The translations under genes were made by a program, and so were the position numbers. Under the pieces are notes generated by a model. It ran no database searches. It had not been told where the DNA came from and was given only the letters and a program-made list of their open reading frames with translations. 64,000 nucleotides of DNA from Apostichopus japonicus (taxonomy: Eukaryota > Echinodermata > Holothuroidea > Aspidochirotida > Stichopodidae): the NCBI RefSeq assembly GCF_037975245.1, contig NC_092564.1, positions 24,550,484 through 24,614,483 on the forward strand. The letters run 5' to 3'. Below, in pieces: positions 1 to 11,800 of this stretch. Within the stretch, counting starts at the first letter, position 1, and each line of letters starts with the position of its first letter.

Positions 1-3000
1 CTCGGAACTAGTTTCAGCTGTCGTGGCCAAACCAGAAGAAGTAGTAGACTCCAGAGATGTTGTAACTTGAGTTGTTTCAACAGTTGTCTGATATGGCGTG
101 GACGTTTCCCCTAAGGAGCTGGTCTCCTTCACAGCTGTCGAATAAGAAGTTGTTTCCACAGTACTAGAGGAAGGTACTGTTGTCTCAGAACCTATAGTAG
201 AACTCTCTATGGATACTGTCGTAGACTCTGTGTTAGTCGTCTCGGCTGAAGATGTCAATCCTTCTGTCGATGTAGACTCACTGGTCACTCTTTCAGAGGT
301 AGCAGATCTAGTGCTGGCTTGACTAGATGAAGGCTGGCTTGTAACCTCTGGGCTGCTACTTGCTGAAACCGTTGTCAATGTGGTTGAAGGCTCTTGAGTA
401 GTGATGGTACTCTCCTCCGTGCTGATCGATTTCGATGAAGAAATAGCTGTCGTCTCGGAACTAGTTTCAGCTGTCGTGGCCAAACCAGAAGAAGGAGTAG
501 ACTCCAGAGATGTTGTAACTTGAGTTGTTTCAACAGTTGTCTGATATGGCGTGGACGTTTCCCCTAAGGAGCTGGTCTCCTTCACAGCTGTCGAATAGGA
601 GGTTGTTTCCACAGTACTAGAGGAAGGTACTGTTGTCTCAGAACCTGTAGTAGAACTCTCTGTGGATACTGTCGTAGACTCTGTCCTAGTCGTCTCGGCT
701 GAAGATGTCAATCCTTCTGTCGATGTAGACTCACTGGTCACTCTTTCAGAGGTAGCAGATCTAGTGCTGGCTTGACTAGATGAAGGCTGACTTGTAACTT
801 CTGGGCTGCTACTTGCTGAAACCGTTGTCAATGTGGTTGAAGGCTCTGGAGTAGTGATGGTACTCTCCTCCGTGCTGATCGATTTCGATGAAGAAATAGC
901 TTTCGTCTCGGAACTAGTTTCAGCTGTCGTGGTCAAAGCAGAAGAAGGAGTAGACTCCAGAGATGTTGTAACTTGAGTTGTTTCAACAGTTGTCTGATAT
1001 GGCGTGGACGTTTCCCCTAAGGAGCTGGTCTCCTTCACAGCTGTCGAATAAGAGGTTGTTTCCACAGTACTAGAGGAAGGTACTGTTGTCTCAGAACCTG
1101 TAGTAGAACTCTCTGTGGATACTGTCGTAGACTGTGTCTTAGTCGTCTCGGCTGAGGATGTCAATCCTTCTGTCGATGTAGACTCACTGGTCACTTTTCC
1201 AGTGGTAGCAGATCTAGTGCTGGCTTGACTAGATGAATGCTGGCTTGTAACCTCTGGGCTGCTACTTGCTGAAACCGTTGTCAATGTGGTTGAAGCCTCT
1301 GGAGTAGTGCTGGTACTCTCCTCCGTGCTGATCGATTTCGATGAAGAAATAGCTTTCGTCTCGGGACTAGTTTCAGCTGTCGTGGTCAAAGCAGAAGGAG
1401 TAGACTCCAGAGATGTTGTAACTTGAGTTGTTTCAACAGTTGTCTGATATGGCGTGGTCGTTTCCCCTAAGGAGCTGGTCTCCTTCACAGCTGTCGAATA
1501 AGAGGTTGTTTCCACAGTACTAGAGGAAGGTACTGTTGTCTCAAAACCTGTAGTAGAACTCTCTGTGGATACTGTCGTAGACTCTGTCTTAGTCGTCTTG
1601 GCTGAGGATGTCAATCCTTCTTTCGATGTAGACTCACTGGTCACTCTTTCAGAGGTAGCAGATCTAGTGCTGGCTTGACTAGATGAAGGCTGGCTTGTAA
1701 CCTCTGGGCTGCTTCTTGCTGAAACCGTTGTCAATGTGGTTGAAGCCTCTGGAGTAGTGCTGGTACTCTCCTCCGTGCTGATCGATTTTGGTGAAGAAAT
1801 AGCTGTCGTCTCGGAACTAGTTTCAGCTGTCGTGGTCAAAACTGAAGAAGAAGTAGACTCCAGAGATGTTGTAACTTGAGTTGTTTCAACAGTTATCTGA
1901 TATGGCGAAGTCGTTTCCCCTAGGGAGCTGGTTTCCTTATCTAATGTCGAATAAGAGGTTGTTTCCACGGTACTAGAGGAAGGTACTGTTGTCTCGGAAC
2001 CTGTAGTAGAACTCTTTGTGGATACCGTCGTAGACTCTGTCTTAGTCGTCTCGGCTGAGGATGTCAATCCCTCTGTCGATGAAGACTCACTTGTTACTCT
2101 TTCAGAGGTAGCAGATCTAGAACTGGCTTGACTAGATGAAGGCTGGCTTGTAACTTCTGGGCTGCTACTTGCAGAAACCGTTGTCAATGTGGTTGAAGCC
2201 TCTGGAGTAGTGCTGGTACCCTCCTCCGTGCTGATCGATTTCGATGAAGAAATAGCTGTCGTCTCGGAACTAGTTTCAGCTGTCGTGGCCAAAGCAGAAG
2301 GAGTAGTCTCCAGAGATGTTGTAACTTGAGTTGTTTCAACAGTTGTCTGATATGGCGTGGTCGTTTCCCCTAAGGAGCTGGTCTCCTTCACAGCTGTCGA
2401 ATAGGAGGTTGTTTCCACGGTACTAGAGGAAGGTCCTGTTGTCTCAGAACCTGAAGTAGAACTCTCTGTAGATACCGTCGTAGACTCTGTGTTAGTCGTC
2501 TCGGCTGAAGATGTCAATCCTTCTGTCGATGTAGAACCACTGGTCACTTTTCCAGTTGTAGCAGATCTAGTGCTGGCTTGACTAGATGAATGCTGGCTTG
2601 TAACCTCTGGGCTGCTTCTTGCTGAAACCGTTGTCAATGTGGTTGAAGCCTCTGGAGTAGTGCTGGTACTCTCCTCCGTGCTGATCGATTTCGATGAAGA
2701 AATAGCTGTCGTCTCGGAACTGGTTTCAGCTGTCGTGGTCAAAGCAGAAGAAGGAATAGTCTCCAGAGATGTTGTAACTTGAGTTGTTTCAACAGTTGTC
2801 TGATATGGCGTGGTCGTTTCCCCTAAGGAGCTGGTCTCCTTCACAGCTGTCGAATAGGAGGTTGTTTCCACGGTACTAGAGGAAGGTCCTGTTGTCTCAG
2901 AACCTGCAGTAAAACTCTCTGTTGATACGGTGGTAGACTCTGTGTTAGTCGTCTCGGCTGAAGATGTCAATCCTTCTGTCGATGTAGACCCACTGGTCAC

Positions 3001-6000
3001 TTTTCCAGTGGTAGCAGATGTAGTGCTGGCTTGACTAGATGAATGCTGACTTGTAACCTCTGGGCTGCTACCTGCTGAAACCGTTGTCAATGTGGTTGAA
3101 GCCTCTGGAGTAGTGCTGGTACTCTCCTCCGTGCTGATCGATTTCGATGAAGAAATAGCTGTCGTCTCGGAACTAGTTTCAGCTGTCGTGGTCAAAGCAG
3201 AAGAAGGAGTAGTCTCCAGAGATGTTGTAACTTGAGTTGTTTCAACAGTTGTCTGATATGGCGTTGTCGTTTCCCCTAAGGAGCTGGTCTCCTTCACAGC
3301 TGTCGAATAGGAGGTTGTTTCCACGGTACTAGAGGAAGGTCCTGTTGTCTCAGAACCTGTAGTAAAACTCTCTGTGGATACTATCGTAGACACTGTGTTA
3401 GTCGTCTCGGCTGAAGATGCCAATCCTTCTGTCGATGTAGACTCACTGGTCACTTTTCCAGTGGTAGCAGATCTAGTGCTGGCTTGACTAGATGAATGCT
3501 GGCTTGTAACCTCTGGGCTGCTACTTGCTGAAACCGTTGTCAATGTGGTTGAAGCCTCTGGAGTAGTGCTGGTACTCTCCTCCGTGCTGATCGATTTCGA
3601 TGAAGAAATAGCTTTCGTCTCGGAACTAGTTTCAGCTGTCGTGGTCAAAGCAGAAGGAGTAGACTCCAGAGATGTTGTAACTTGAGTTGTTTCAACAGTT
3701 GTCTGATATGGCGTGGTCGTTTCCCCTAAGGAGCTGGTCTCCTTCACAGCTGTCGAATAAGAGGTTGTTTCCACAGTACTAGAGGAAGGTACTGTTGTCT
3801 CAAAACCTGTAGTAGAACTCTCTGTGGATACTGTCGTAGACTCTGTCTTAGTCGTCTTGGCTGAGGATGTCAATCCTTCTGTCGATGTAGACTCACTGGT
3901 CACTCTTTCAGAGGTAGCAGATCTAGTGCTGGCTTGACTAGATGAAGGCTGGCTTGTAACCTGTGGGCTGCTTCTTGCTGAAACCGTTGTCAATGTGGTT
4001 GAAGCCTCTGGAGTAGTGCTGGTACTCTCCTCCGTGCTGATCGATTTCGATGAAGAAATAGCTTTCGTCTCGGAACTAGTTTCAGCTGTCGTGGTCAAAG
4101 CAGAAGAAGGAGTAGACTCCAGAGATGTTGTAACTTGAGTTGTTTCAACAGTTGTCTGATATGGCGAAGTCGTTTCCCCTAGGGAGCTGGTTTCCTTATC
4201 TAATGTCGAATAAGAGGTTGTTTCCACGGTACTAGAGGAAGGTCCTGTTGTCTCAGAACCTGTAGTAGAACTCTCTGTGGATACCGTCGTAGACTCTGTC
4301 TTAGTCGTCTCGGCTGAGGATGTCAATCCTTCTGTCGATGTAGACTCACTGGTCACTCTTTCAGAGGTAGCAGATCTAGTGCTGGCTTGACTAGATGAAG
4401 GCTGGCTTGTAACTTCTGGGCTGCTACTTGCTGAAACCGTTGTCAATGTGGTTGAAGCATCTGGAGTAGTACTGGTACTCTCCTCCGTTCTGATCGATTT
4501 CGATGAAGAAATAGCTGTCGTCTCGGAACTAGTTTCAGCTGTCGTGGTCAAAGCAGAAGGAGTAGACTCCAGATATGTTGTAACTTGAGTCGTTTCAACA
4601 GTTGTCTGATATGGCGTGGACGTTTCCCCTAAGGAGCTGGTCTCCTTCACAGCTGTCGAATAAGAGGTTGTTTCCACAGTACTAGAGGAAGGTACTGTTG
4701 TCTCAGAACCTGTAGTAGAACTCTCTGTGGATACTGTCGTAGACTCTGTCTTAGTCGTCTCGGCTGAAGATGTCAATCCTTCTGTCGATGTAGACTCACT
4801 GGTCACTCTTTCAGAGGTAGCAGATCTAGTGCTGGCTTGACTAGATGAAGGCTGGCTTGTAACCTCTGGGCTGCTACTTGCTGAAACCGTTGTCAATGTG
4901 GTTGAGGCCTCTGGAGTAGTGCTAGTACTCTCCTCCGTGCTGATCGATTTCGATGAAAAAATAGCTGTCGTCTCGGAACTAGTTTCAGCTGTCGTGGTCA
5001 AAGCAGAAGAAGGAGTAGACTCCAGAGATGTTGTAACTTGAGTTGTTTCAACAGTTGTCTGATATGGCGTGGACGTTTCCCCTAAGGAGCTGGTCTCCTT
5101 CACAGCTGTCGAATAAGAGGTTGTTTCCACAGTACTAGAGGAAGGTACTGTTGTCTCAGAACCTGTAGTAGAACTCTCTGTGGATACTGTCGTAGACTCT
5201 GTCTTAGTCGTCTCGGCTGAAGATATCAATCCTTCTGTCGATGTAGACTCACTGGTCACTCTTTCAGAGGTGGCAGATCTAGTGCTGGCTTGACTAGATG
5301 AAGGCTGGCTTGTAACCTCTGGGCTGCTACTTGCTGAAACCGTTGTCAATGTGGTTGAAGGCTCTGGAGTAGTGCTGGTACTCTCCTCCGTGCTGATCGA
5401 TTTCGATGAAGAAATAGCTGTCGTCTCGGAACTAGTTTCAGCTGTCGTGGTCAAAGCAGAAGAAGGAGTAGACTCCAGAGATGTTGTAACTTGAGTTGTT
5501 TCAACAGTTGTCTGATATGGCGTGGTCGTTTCCCCTGAGGAGCTGGTCTCCTTCACAGCTGTCGAATAAGAGGTTGTTTCCACGGTACTAGAGGAAGGTC
5601 CTGTTGTCTCAGAACCTGTAGTAGAACTCTCTGTGGATACCGTCGTAGACTCTGTCTTAGTCGTCTCGGCTGAGGATGTCAATCCTTCTGTCGATGTAGA
5701 CTCACTGGTCACTCTTTCAGAGGTAGCAGATCTAGTGCTGGCTTGACTAGATGAAGGCTGGCTTGTAACCTCTGGGCTGCTACTTGCTGAAACCGTTGTC
5801 AATGTGGTTGAAGCCTCTGGAGTAGTGCTGGTACTCTCCTCCGTGCTGATCGATTTCGATGAAGAAATAGCTGTCGTCTCGGAACTAGTTTCAGCGGTCG
5901 TGGTCAAAGCAGAAGAAGGAGTAGACTCCAGAGATGTTGTAACTTGAGTTGTTTCAACAGTTGTCTGATATGAAGTGGTCGTTTCCCCTAAGGAGCTGGT

Positions 6001-8850
6001 CTCCTTCTCAGCTGTCGAATAAGAGGTTGTTTCCACGGTACTAGAGGAAGGTCCTGTTGTCTCAGAACCTGTAGTAGAACTCTCTGTGGATACCGTCGTA
6101 GACTCTGCCTTAGTCGTCTCGGCTGAGGATGTCAATCCTTCTGTCGATGTAGACTCACTGGTCACTCTTTCAGAGGTAGCAGATCTAGTGCTGGCTTGAC
6201 TAAATGAAGGCTGACTTGTAACTTCTGGGCTGCTACTTGCTGGAACCGTTGTCAATGTGGTTGAAGGCTCTGGAGTAGTGATGGTACTCTCCTCCGTGCT
6301 GATCGATTTCGATGAAGAAATAGCTGTCGTCTCGGAACTAGTTTCAGCTGTCGTGGCCAAAGCAGAAGGAGTAGACTCCGGAGATGTTGTAACTTGAGTT
6401 GTTTCAACAGATGTCTGATATGGCGTGGTCGTTTCCCCTAAGGAGCTGGTCTCCTTCACAGCTGTCGAATAAGAGGTTGTTTCCACGGTACTAGAGGAAG
6501 GTCCTGTTGTTTCAGAACCTGTAGTAGAACTCTCTGTGGATACCGTCGTAGACTCTGTCTTAGTCGTCTCGGCTGAGGATGTCAATCCTTCTGTCGATGT
6601 AGACTCACTGGTCACTCTTTTAGAGGTAGCAGATCTAGTGCTGGCTTGACTAGATGAAGGCTGGCTTGTAACTTCTGGGCTGCTACTTGCTGAAACCGTT
6701 GTCAATGTGGTTGAAGCCTCTGGAGTAGTGCTGGTACTCTCCTCCGTGCTGATCGATTTCGATGAAGAAATAGCTGTCGTCTCGGAACTAGTTTCAGCTG
6801 TCGTGGTCAAAGCAGAAGAAGGAGTAGACTCCAGAGATGTTGTAACTTGAGTTGTTTCAACAGTTGTCTGATATGGCGTGGACGTTTCCCCTAAGGAGCT
6901 GGTCTCCTTCACAGCTGTCGAATAAGAGGTTGTTTCCACAGTACTAGAGGAAGGTACTGTTGTCTCAGAACCTGTAATAGAACTCTCTGTGGATACTGTC
7001 GTAGACTCTGTCTTAGTCGTCTCGGCTGAAGATGTCAATCCTTCTGTCGATGAAGACTCACTGGTCACTCTTTCAGAGGTAGCAGATCTAGTGCTGGCTT
7101 GACTAAATGAAGGCTGGCTTGTAACCTCTGGGCTGCTACTTGCTGGAACCGTTGTCAATGTGGTTGAAGGCTCTGGAGTAGTGATGGTACTCTCCTCCGT
7201 GCTCATCGATTTCGATGAAGAAATAGCTGTCGTCTCGGAACTAGTTTCAGCTGTCGTGGCCAAAGCAGAAGGAGTAGACTCCAGAGATGTTGTAACTTGA
7301 GTTGTTTCAACAGATGTCTGATATGGCGTGGTCGTTTCCCCTAAGGAGCTGGTCTCCTTCACAGCTGTCGAATAAGAGGTTGTTTCCACGGTACTAGAGG
7401 AAGGTCCTGTTGTTTCAGAACCTGTAGTAGAACTCTCTGTGGATACCGTCGTAGACTCTGTCTTAGTCGTCTCGGCTGAGGATGTCAATCCTTCTGTCGA
7501 TGTAGACTCACTGGTCACTCTTTTAGAGGTAGCAGATCTAGTGCTGGCTTGACTAGATGAAGGCTGGCTTGTAACTTCTGGGCTGCTACTTGCTGAAACC
7601 GTTGTCAATGTGGTTGAAGCCTCTGGAGTAGTGCTGGTACTCTCCTCCGTGCTGATCGATTTCGATGAAGAAATAGCTGTCGTCTCGGAACTAGTTTCAG
7701 CTGTCGTGGCCAAACCAGAAGAAGGAGTAGACTCCAGAGATGTTGTAACTTGAGTTGTTTCAACAGTTGTCTGATATGGCGTGGACGTTTCCCCTAAGGA
7801 GCTGGTCTCCTTCACAGCTGTCGAATAAGAAGTTGTTTCCACAGTACTAGAGGAAGGTACTGTTGTCTCAGAACCTATAGTAGAACTCTCTATGGATACT
7901 GTCGTAGACTCTGTGTTAGTCGTCTCGGCTGAAGATGTCAATCCTTCTGTCGATGTAGACTCACTGGTCACTCTTTCAGAGGTAGCAGATCTAGTGCTGG
8001 CTTGACTAGATGAAGGCTGGCTTGTAACCTCTGGGCTGCTACTTGCTGAAACCGTTGTCAATGTGGTTGAAGGCTCTTCAGTAGTGATGGTACTCTCCTC
8101 CGTGCTGATCGATTTCGAGGAAGAAATAGCTGTCGTCTCGGAACTAGTTTCAGCTGTCGTGGCCAAACCAGAAGAAGGAGTAGACTCCAGAGATGTTGTA
8201 ACTTGAGTTGTTTCAACAGTTGTCTGATATGGCGTGGACGTTTCCCCTAAGGAGCTGGTCTCCTTCACAGCTGTCGAATAGGAGGTTGTTTCCACAGTAC
8301 TAGAGGAAGGTACTGTTGTCTCAGAACCTGTAGTAGAACTCTCTGTGGATACTGTCGTAGACTCTGTCCTAGTCGTCTCGGCTGAAGATGTCAATCCTTC
8401 TGTCGATGTAGACTCACTGGTCACTCTTTCAGAGGTAGCAGATCTAGTGCTGGCTTGACTAGATGAAGGCTGACTTGTAACTTCTGGGCTGCTACTTGCT
8501 GAAACCGTTGTCAATGTGGTTGAAGGCTCTGGAGTAGTGATGGTACTCTCCTCCGTGCTGATCGATTTCGATGAAGAAATAGCTTTCGTCTCGGAACTAG
8601 TTTCAGCTGTCGTGGTCAAAGCAGAAGAAGGAGTAGACTCCAGAGATGTTGTAACTTGAGTTGTTTCAACAGTTGTCTGATATGGCGTGGACGTTTCCCC
8701 TAAGGAGCTGGTCTCCTTCACAGCTGTCGAATAAGAGGTTGTTTCCACAGTACTAGAGGAAGGTACTGTTGTCTCAGAACCTGTAGTAGAACTCTCTGTG
8801 GATACTGTCGTAGACTGTGTCTTAGTCGTCTCGGCTGAGGATGTCAATCC
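1..8850 (-). repeat. three-unit block repeated at a 7683 bp offset (1-1150 and 7684-8850)
   Basis: The units starting at 1, 454 and 907 match those starting at 7684, 8137 and 8590 in order. Shared rare variants are cctatagtag with ctctatggat in the first pair, gtcctagtcg in the second and gactgtgtctta in the third. Similarity breaks soon after, where the left copy has cttttccagtgg (near 1194) and the right copy ctttcagagg. Confidence 0.8.
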
Positions 8851-11800
8851 TTCTGTCGATGTAGACTCACTGGTCACTCTTTCAGAGGTAGCAGATCTAG
8901 TGCTGGCTTGACTAGATGAAGGCTGGCTTGTAACTTCTGAGCTGCTACTTGCTGAAACCGTTGTCAATGTGGTTGAAGCCTCTGGAGTAGTGCTGGTACT
9001 CTCCTCCGTGCTGATCGATTTCGATGAAGAAATAGCTGTCGTCTCGGAACTAGTTTCAGCTGTCGTGGCCAAAGCAGAAGGAGTAGACTCCAGAGATGTT
9101 GTAACTTGAGTTGTTTCAACAGTTGTCTGATATGGCGTGGTCGTTTCCCCTAAGGAGCTGGTCTCCTTCACAGCTGTCGAATAAGAGGTTGTTTCCACGG
9201 TACTAGAGGAAGGTCCTGTTGTCTCAGAACCTGTAGTAGAACTCTCTGTGGATACCGTCGTAGACTCTGTCTTAGTCGTCTCGGCTGAGGATGTCAATCC
9301 TTCTGTCGATGTAGACTCACTGGTCACTCTTTCAGAGGTAGCAGATCTAGTGCTGGCTTGACTAGATGAAGGCTGGCTTGTAACTTCTGAGCTGCTATTT
9401 GCTGAAACCGTTGTCAATGTGGTTGAAGCCTCTGGAGTAGTGCTGGTACTCTCCTCCGTGCTGATCGATTTCGATGAAGAAATAGCTGTCGTCTCGGAAC
9501 TAGTTTCAGCGGTCGTGGTCAAAGCAGAAGAAGGAGTAGACTCCAGAGATGTTGTAACTTGAGTTGTTTCAACAGTTGTCTGATATGGCGTGGTCGTTTC
9601 CCCTAAGGAGCTGGTCTCCTTCACAGCTGTCGAATAAGAGGTTGTTTCCACAGTACTAGAGGAAGGTACTGTTGTCTCAGAACCTGTAGTAGAACTCTCT
9701 GTGGATACTGTCGTAGACTCTGTCTTAGTCGTCTCGGCTGAAGATGTCAATCCTTCTGTCGATGTAGACTCACTGGTCACTCTTTCAGAGGTAGCAGATC
9801 TAGTGCTGGCTTGACTAGATGAAGGCTGGCTTGTAACTTCTGGGCTGCTACTTGCTGAAACCGTTGTCAATGTGGTTGAAGGCTCTGGAGTAGTGATGGT
9901 ACTCTCCTCCGTGCTGATCGATTTCGATGAAGAAATAGCTGTCGTCTCGGAACTAGTTTCAGCTGTCGTGGCCAAAGCAGAAGGAGTAGACTCCAGAGAT
10001 GTTGTAACTTGAGTTGTTTCAACAGTTGTCTGATATGGCGTGGTCGTTTCCCCTAAGGAGCTGGTCTCCTTCACAGCTGTCGAATAAGAGGTTGTTTCCA
10101 CGGTACTAGAGGAAGGTCCTGTTGTCTCAGAACCTGTAGTAGAACTCTCTGTGGATACCGTCGTAGACTCTGTCTTAGTCGTCTCGGCTGAGGATGTCAA
10201 TCCTTCTGTCGATGTAGACTCACTGGTCACTCTTTCAGAGGTAGCAGATCTAGTGCTGGCTTGACTAGATGAAGGCTGGCTTGTAACTTCTGAGCTGCTA
10301 TTTGCTGAAACCGTTGTCAATGTGGTTGAAGCCTCTGGAGTAGTGCTGGTACTCTCCTCCGTGCTGATCGATTTCGATGAAGAAATAGCTGTCGTCTCGG
10401 AACTAGTTTCAGCGGTCGTGGTCAAAGCAGAAGAAGGAGTAGACTCCAGAGATGTTGTAACTTGAGTTGTTTCAACAGTTGTCTGATATGGCGTGGTCGT
10501 TTCCCCTAAGGAGCTGGTCTCCTTCACAGCTGTCGAATAAGAGGTTGTTTCCACGGTACTAGAGGAAGGTACTGTTGTCTCAGAACCTGTAGTAGAACTC
10601 TCTGTGGATACCGTCGTAGACTCTGTCTTAGTCGTCTCGGCTGAGGATGTCAATCCTTCTGTCGATGTAGACTCACTGGTCACTCTTTTAGAGGTAGCAG
10701 ATCTAGTGCTGGCTTGACTAGATGAAGGCTGGCTTGTAACTTCTGAGCTGCTACTTGCTGAAACCGTTGTCAATGTGGTTGAAGCCTCTGGAGTAGTGCT
10801 GGTACTCTCATTCGTGCTGATCGATTTCGATGAAGAAATAGCTGTCGTCTCGGAACTAGTTTCAGCTGTCGTGGTCAAAGCAGAAGAAGGAATAGACTCC
10901 AGAGATGTTGTAACTTGAGTTGTTTCAACAGTTGTCTGATATGGCGTGGACGTTTCCCCTAAGGAGCTGGTCTCCTTCACAGCTGTCGAATAGGAGGTTG
11001 TTTCCACGGTACTAGAGGAAGGTCCTGTTTTCTTAGAACCTGTAGTAGAACTCTCTGTGGATACCGACGTAGACTCTGTCTTAGTCGTCTCGGCTGAGGA
11101 TGTCAATCCTTCTGTCGATGTAGACTCACTGGTCACTCTTTCAGAGGTAGCAGATCTAGTGCTGGCTTGACTAGATGAAGGCTGGCTTGTAACTTCTGGG
11201 CTGCTACTTGCTGAAACCGTTGTCAATGTGGTTGAAGCCTCTGGAGTAGTGCTGGTACTCTCCTCCGTGCTGATCGATTTCGATGAAGAAATAGCTGTCG
11301 TCTCGGAACTAGTTTCAGCTGTCGTGGCCAAACCAGAAGAAGGAGTAGACTCCAGAGATGTTGTAACTTGAGTTGTTTCAACAGTTGTCTGATATGGCGT
11401 GGACGTTTCCCCTAAGGAGCTGGTCTCCTTCACAGCTGTCGAATAAGAGGTTGTTTCCACGGTACTAGAGGAAGGTCCTGTTGTCTCAGAACCTGTAGTA
11501 GAACTCTCTGTGGATACCGTCGTAGACTCTGTCTTAGTCGTCTCGGCTGAGGATGTCAATCCTTCTGTCGATGTAGACTCACTGGTCACTCTTTCAGAGG
11601 TAGCAGATCTAGTGCTGGCTTGACTAGATGAAGGCTGGCTTGTAACTTCTGAGCTGCTATTTGCTGAAACCGTTGTCAATGTGGTTGAAGCCTCTGGAGT
11701 AGTGCTGGTACTCTCCTCCGTGCTGATCGATTTCGATGAAGAAATAGCTGTCGTCTCGGAACTAGTTTCAGCGGTCGTGGTCAAAGCAGAAGAAGGAGTA

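Noticed and set aside
1936-1960. Variant ccttatctaatgtcgaa that looked as if it might create a stop (TAA/TAG on the coding strand)
   Set aside because: In the mucin frame it reads TCG ACA TTA GAT AAG GAA (STLDKE), so no stop is made; the same holds at 4197.
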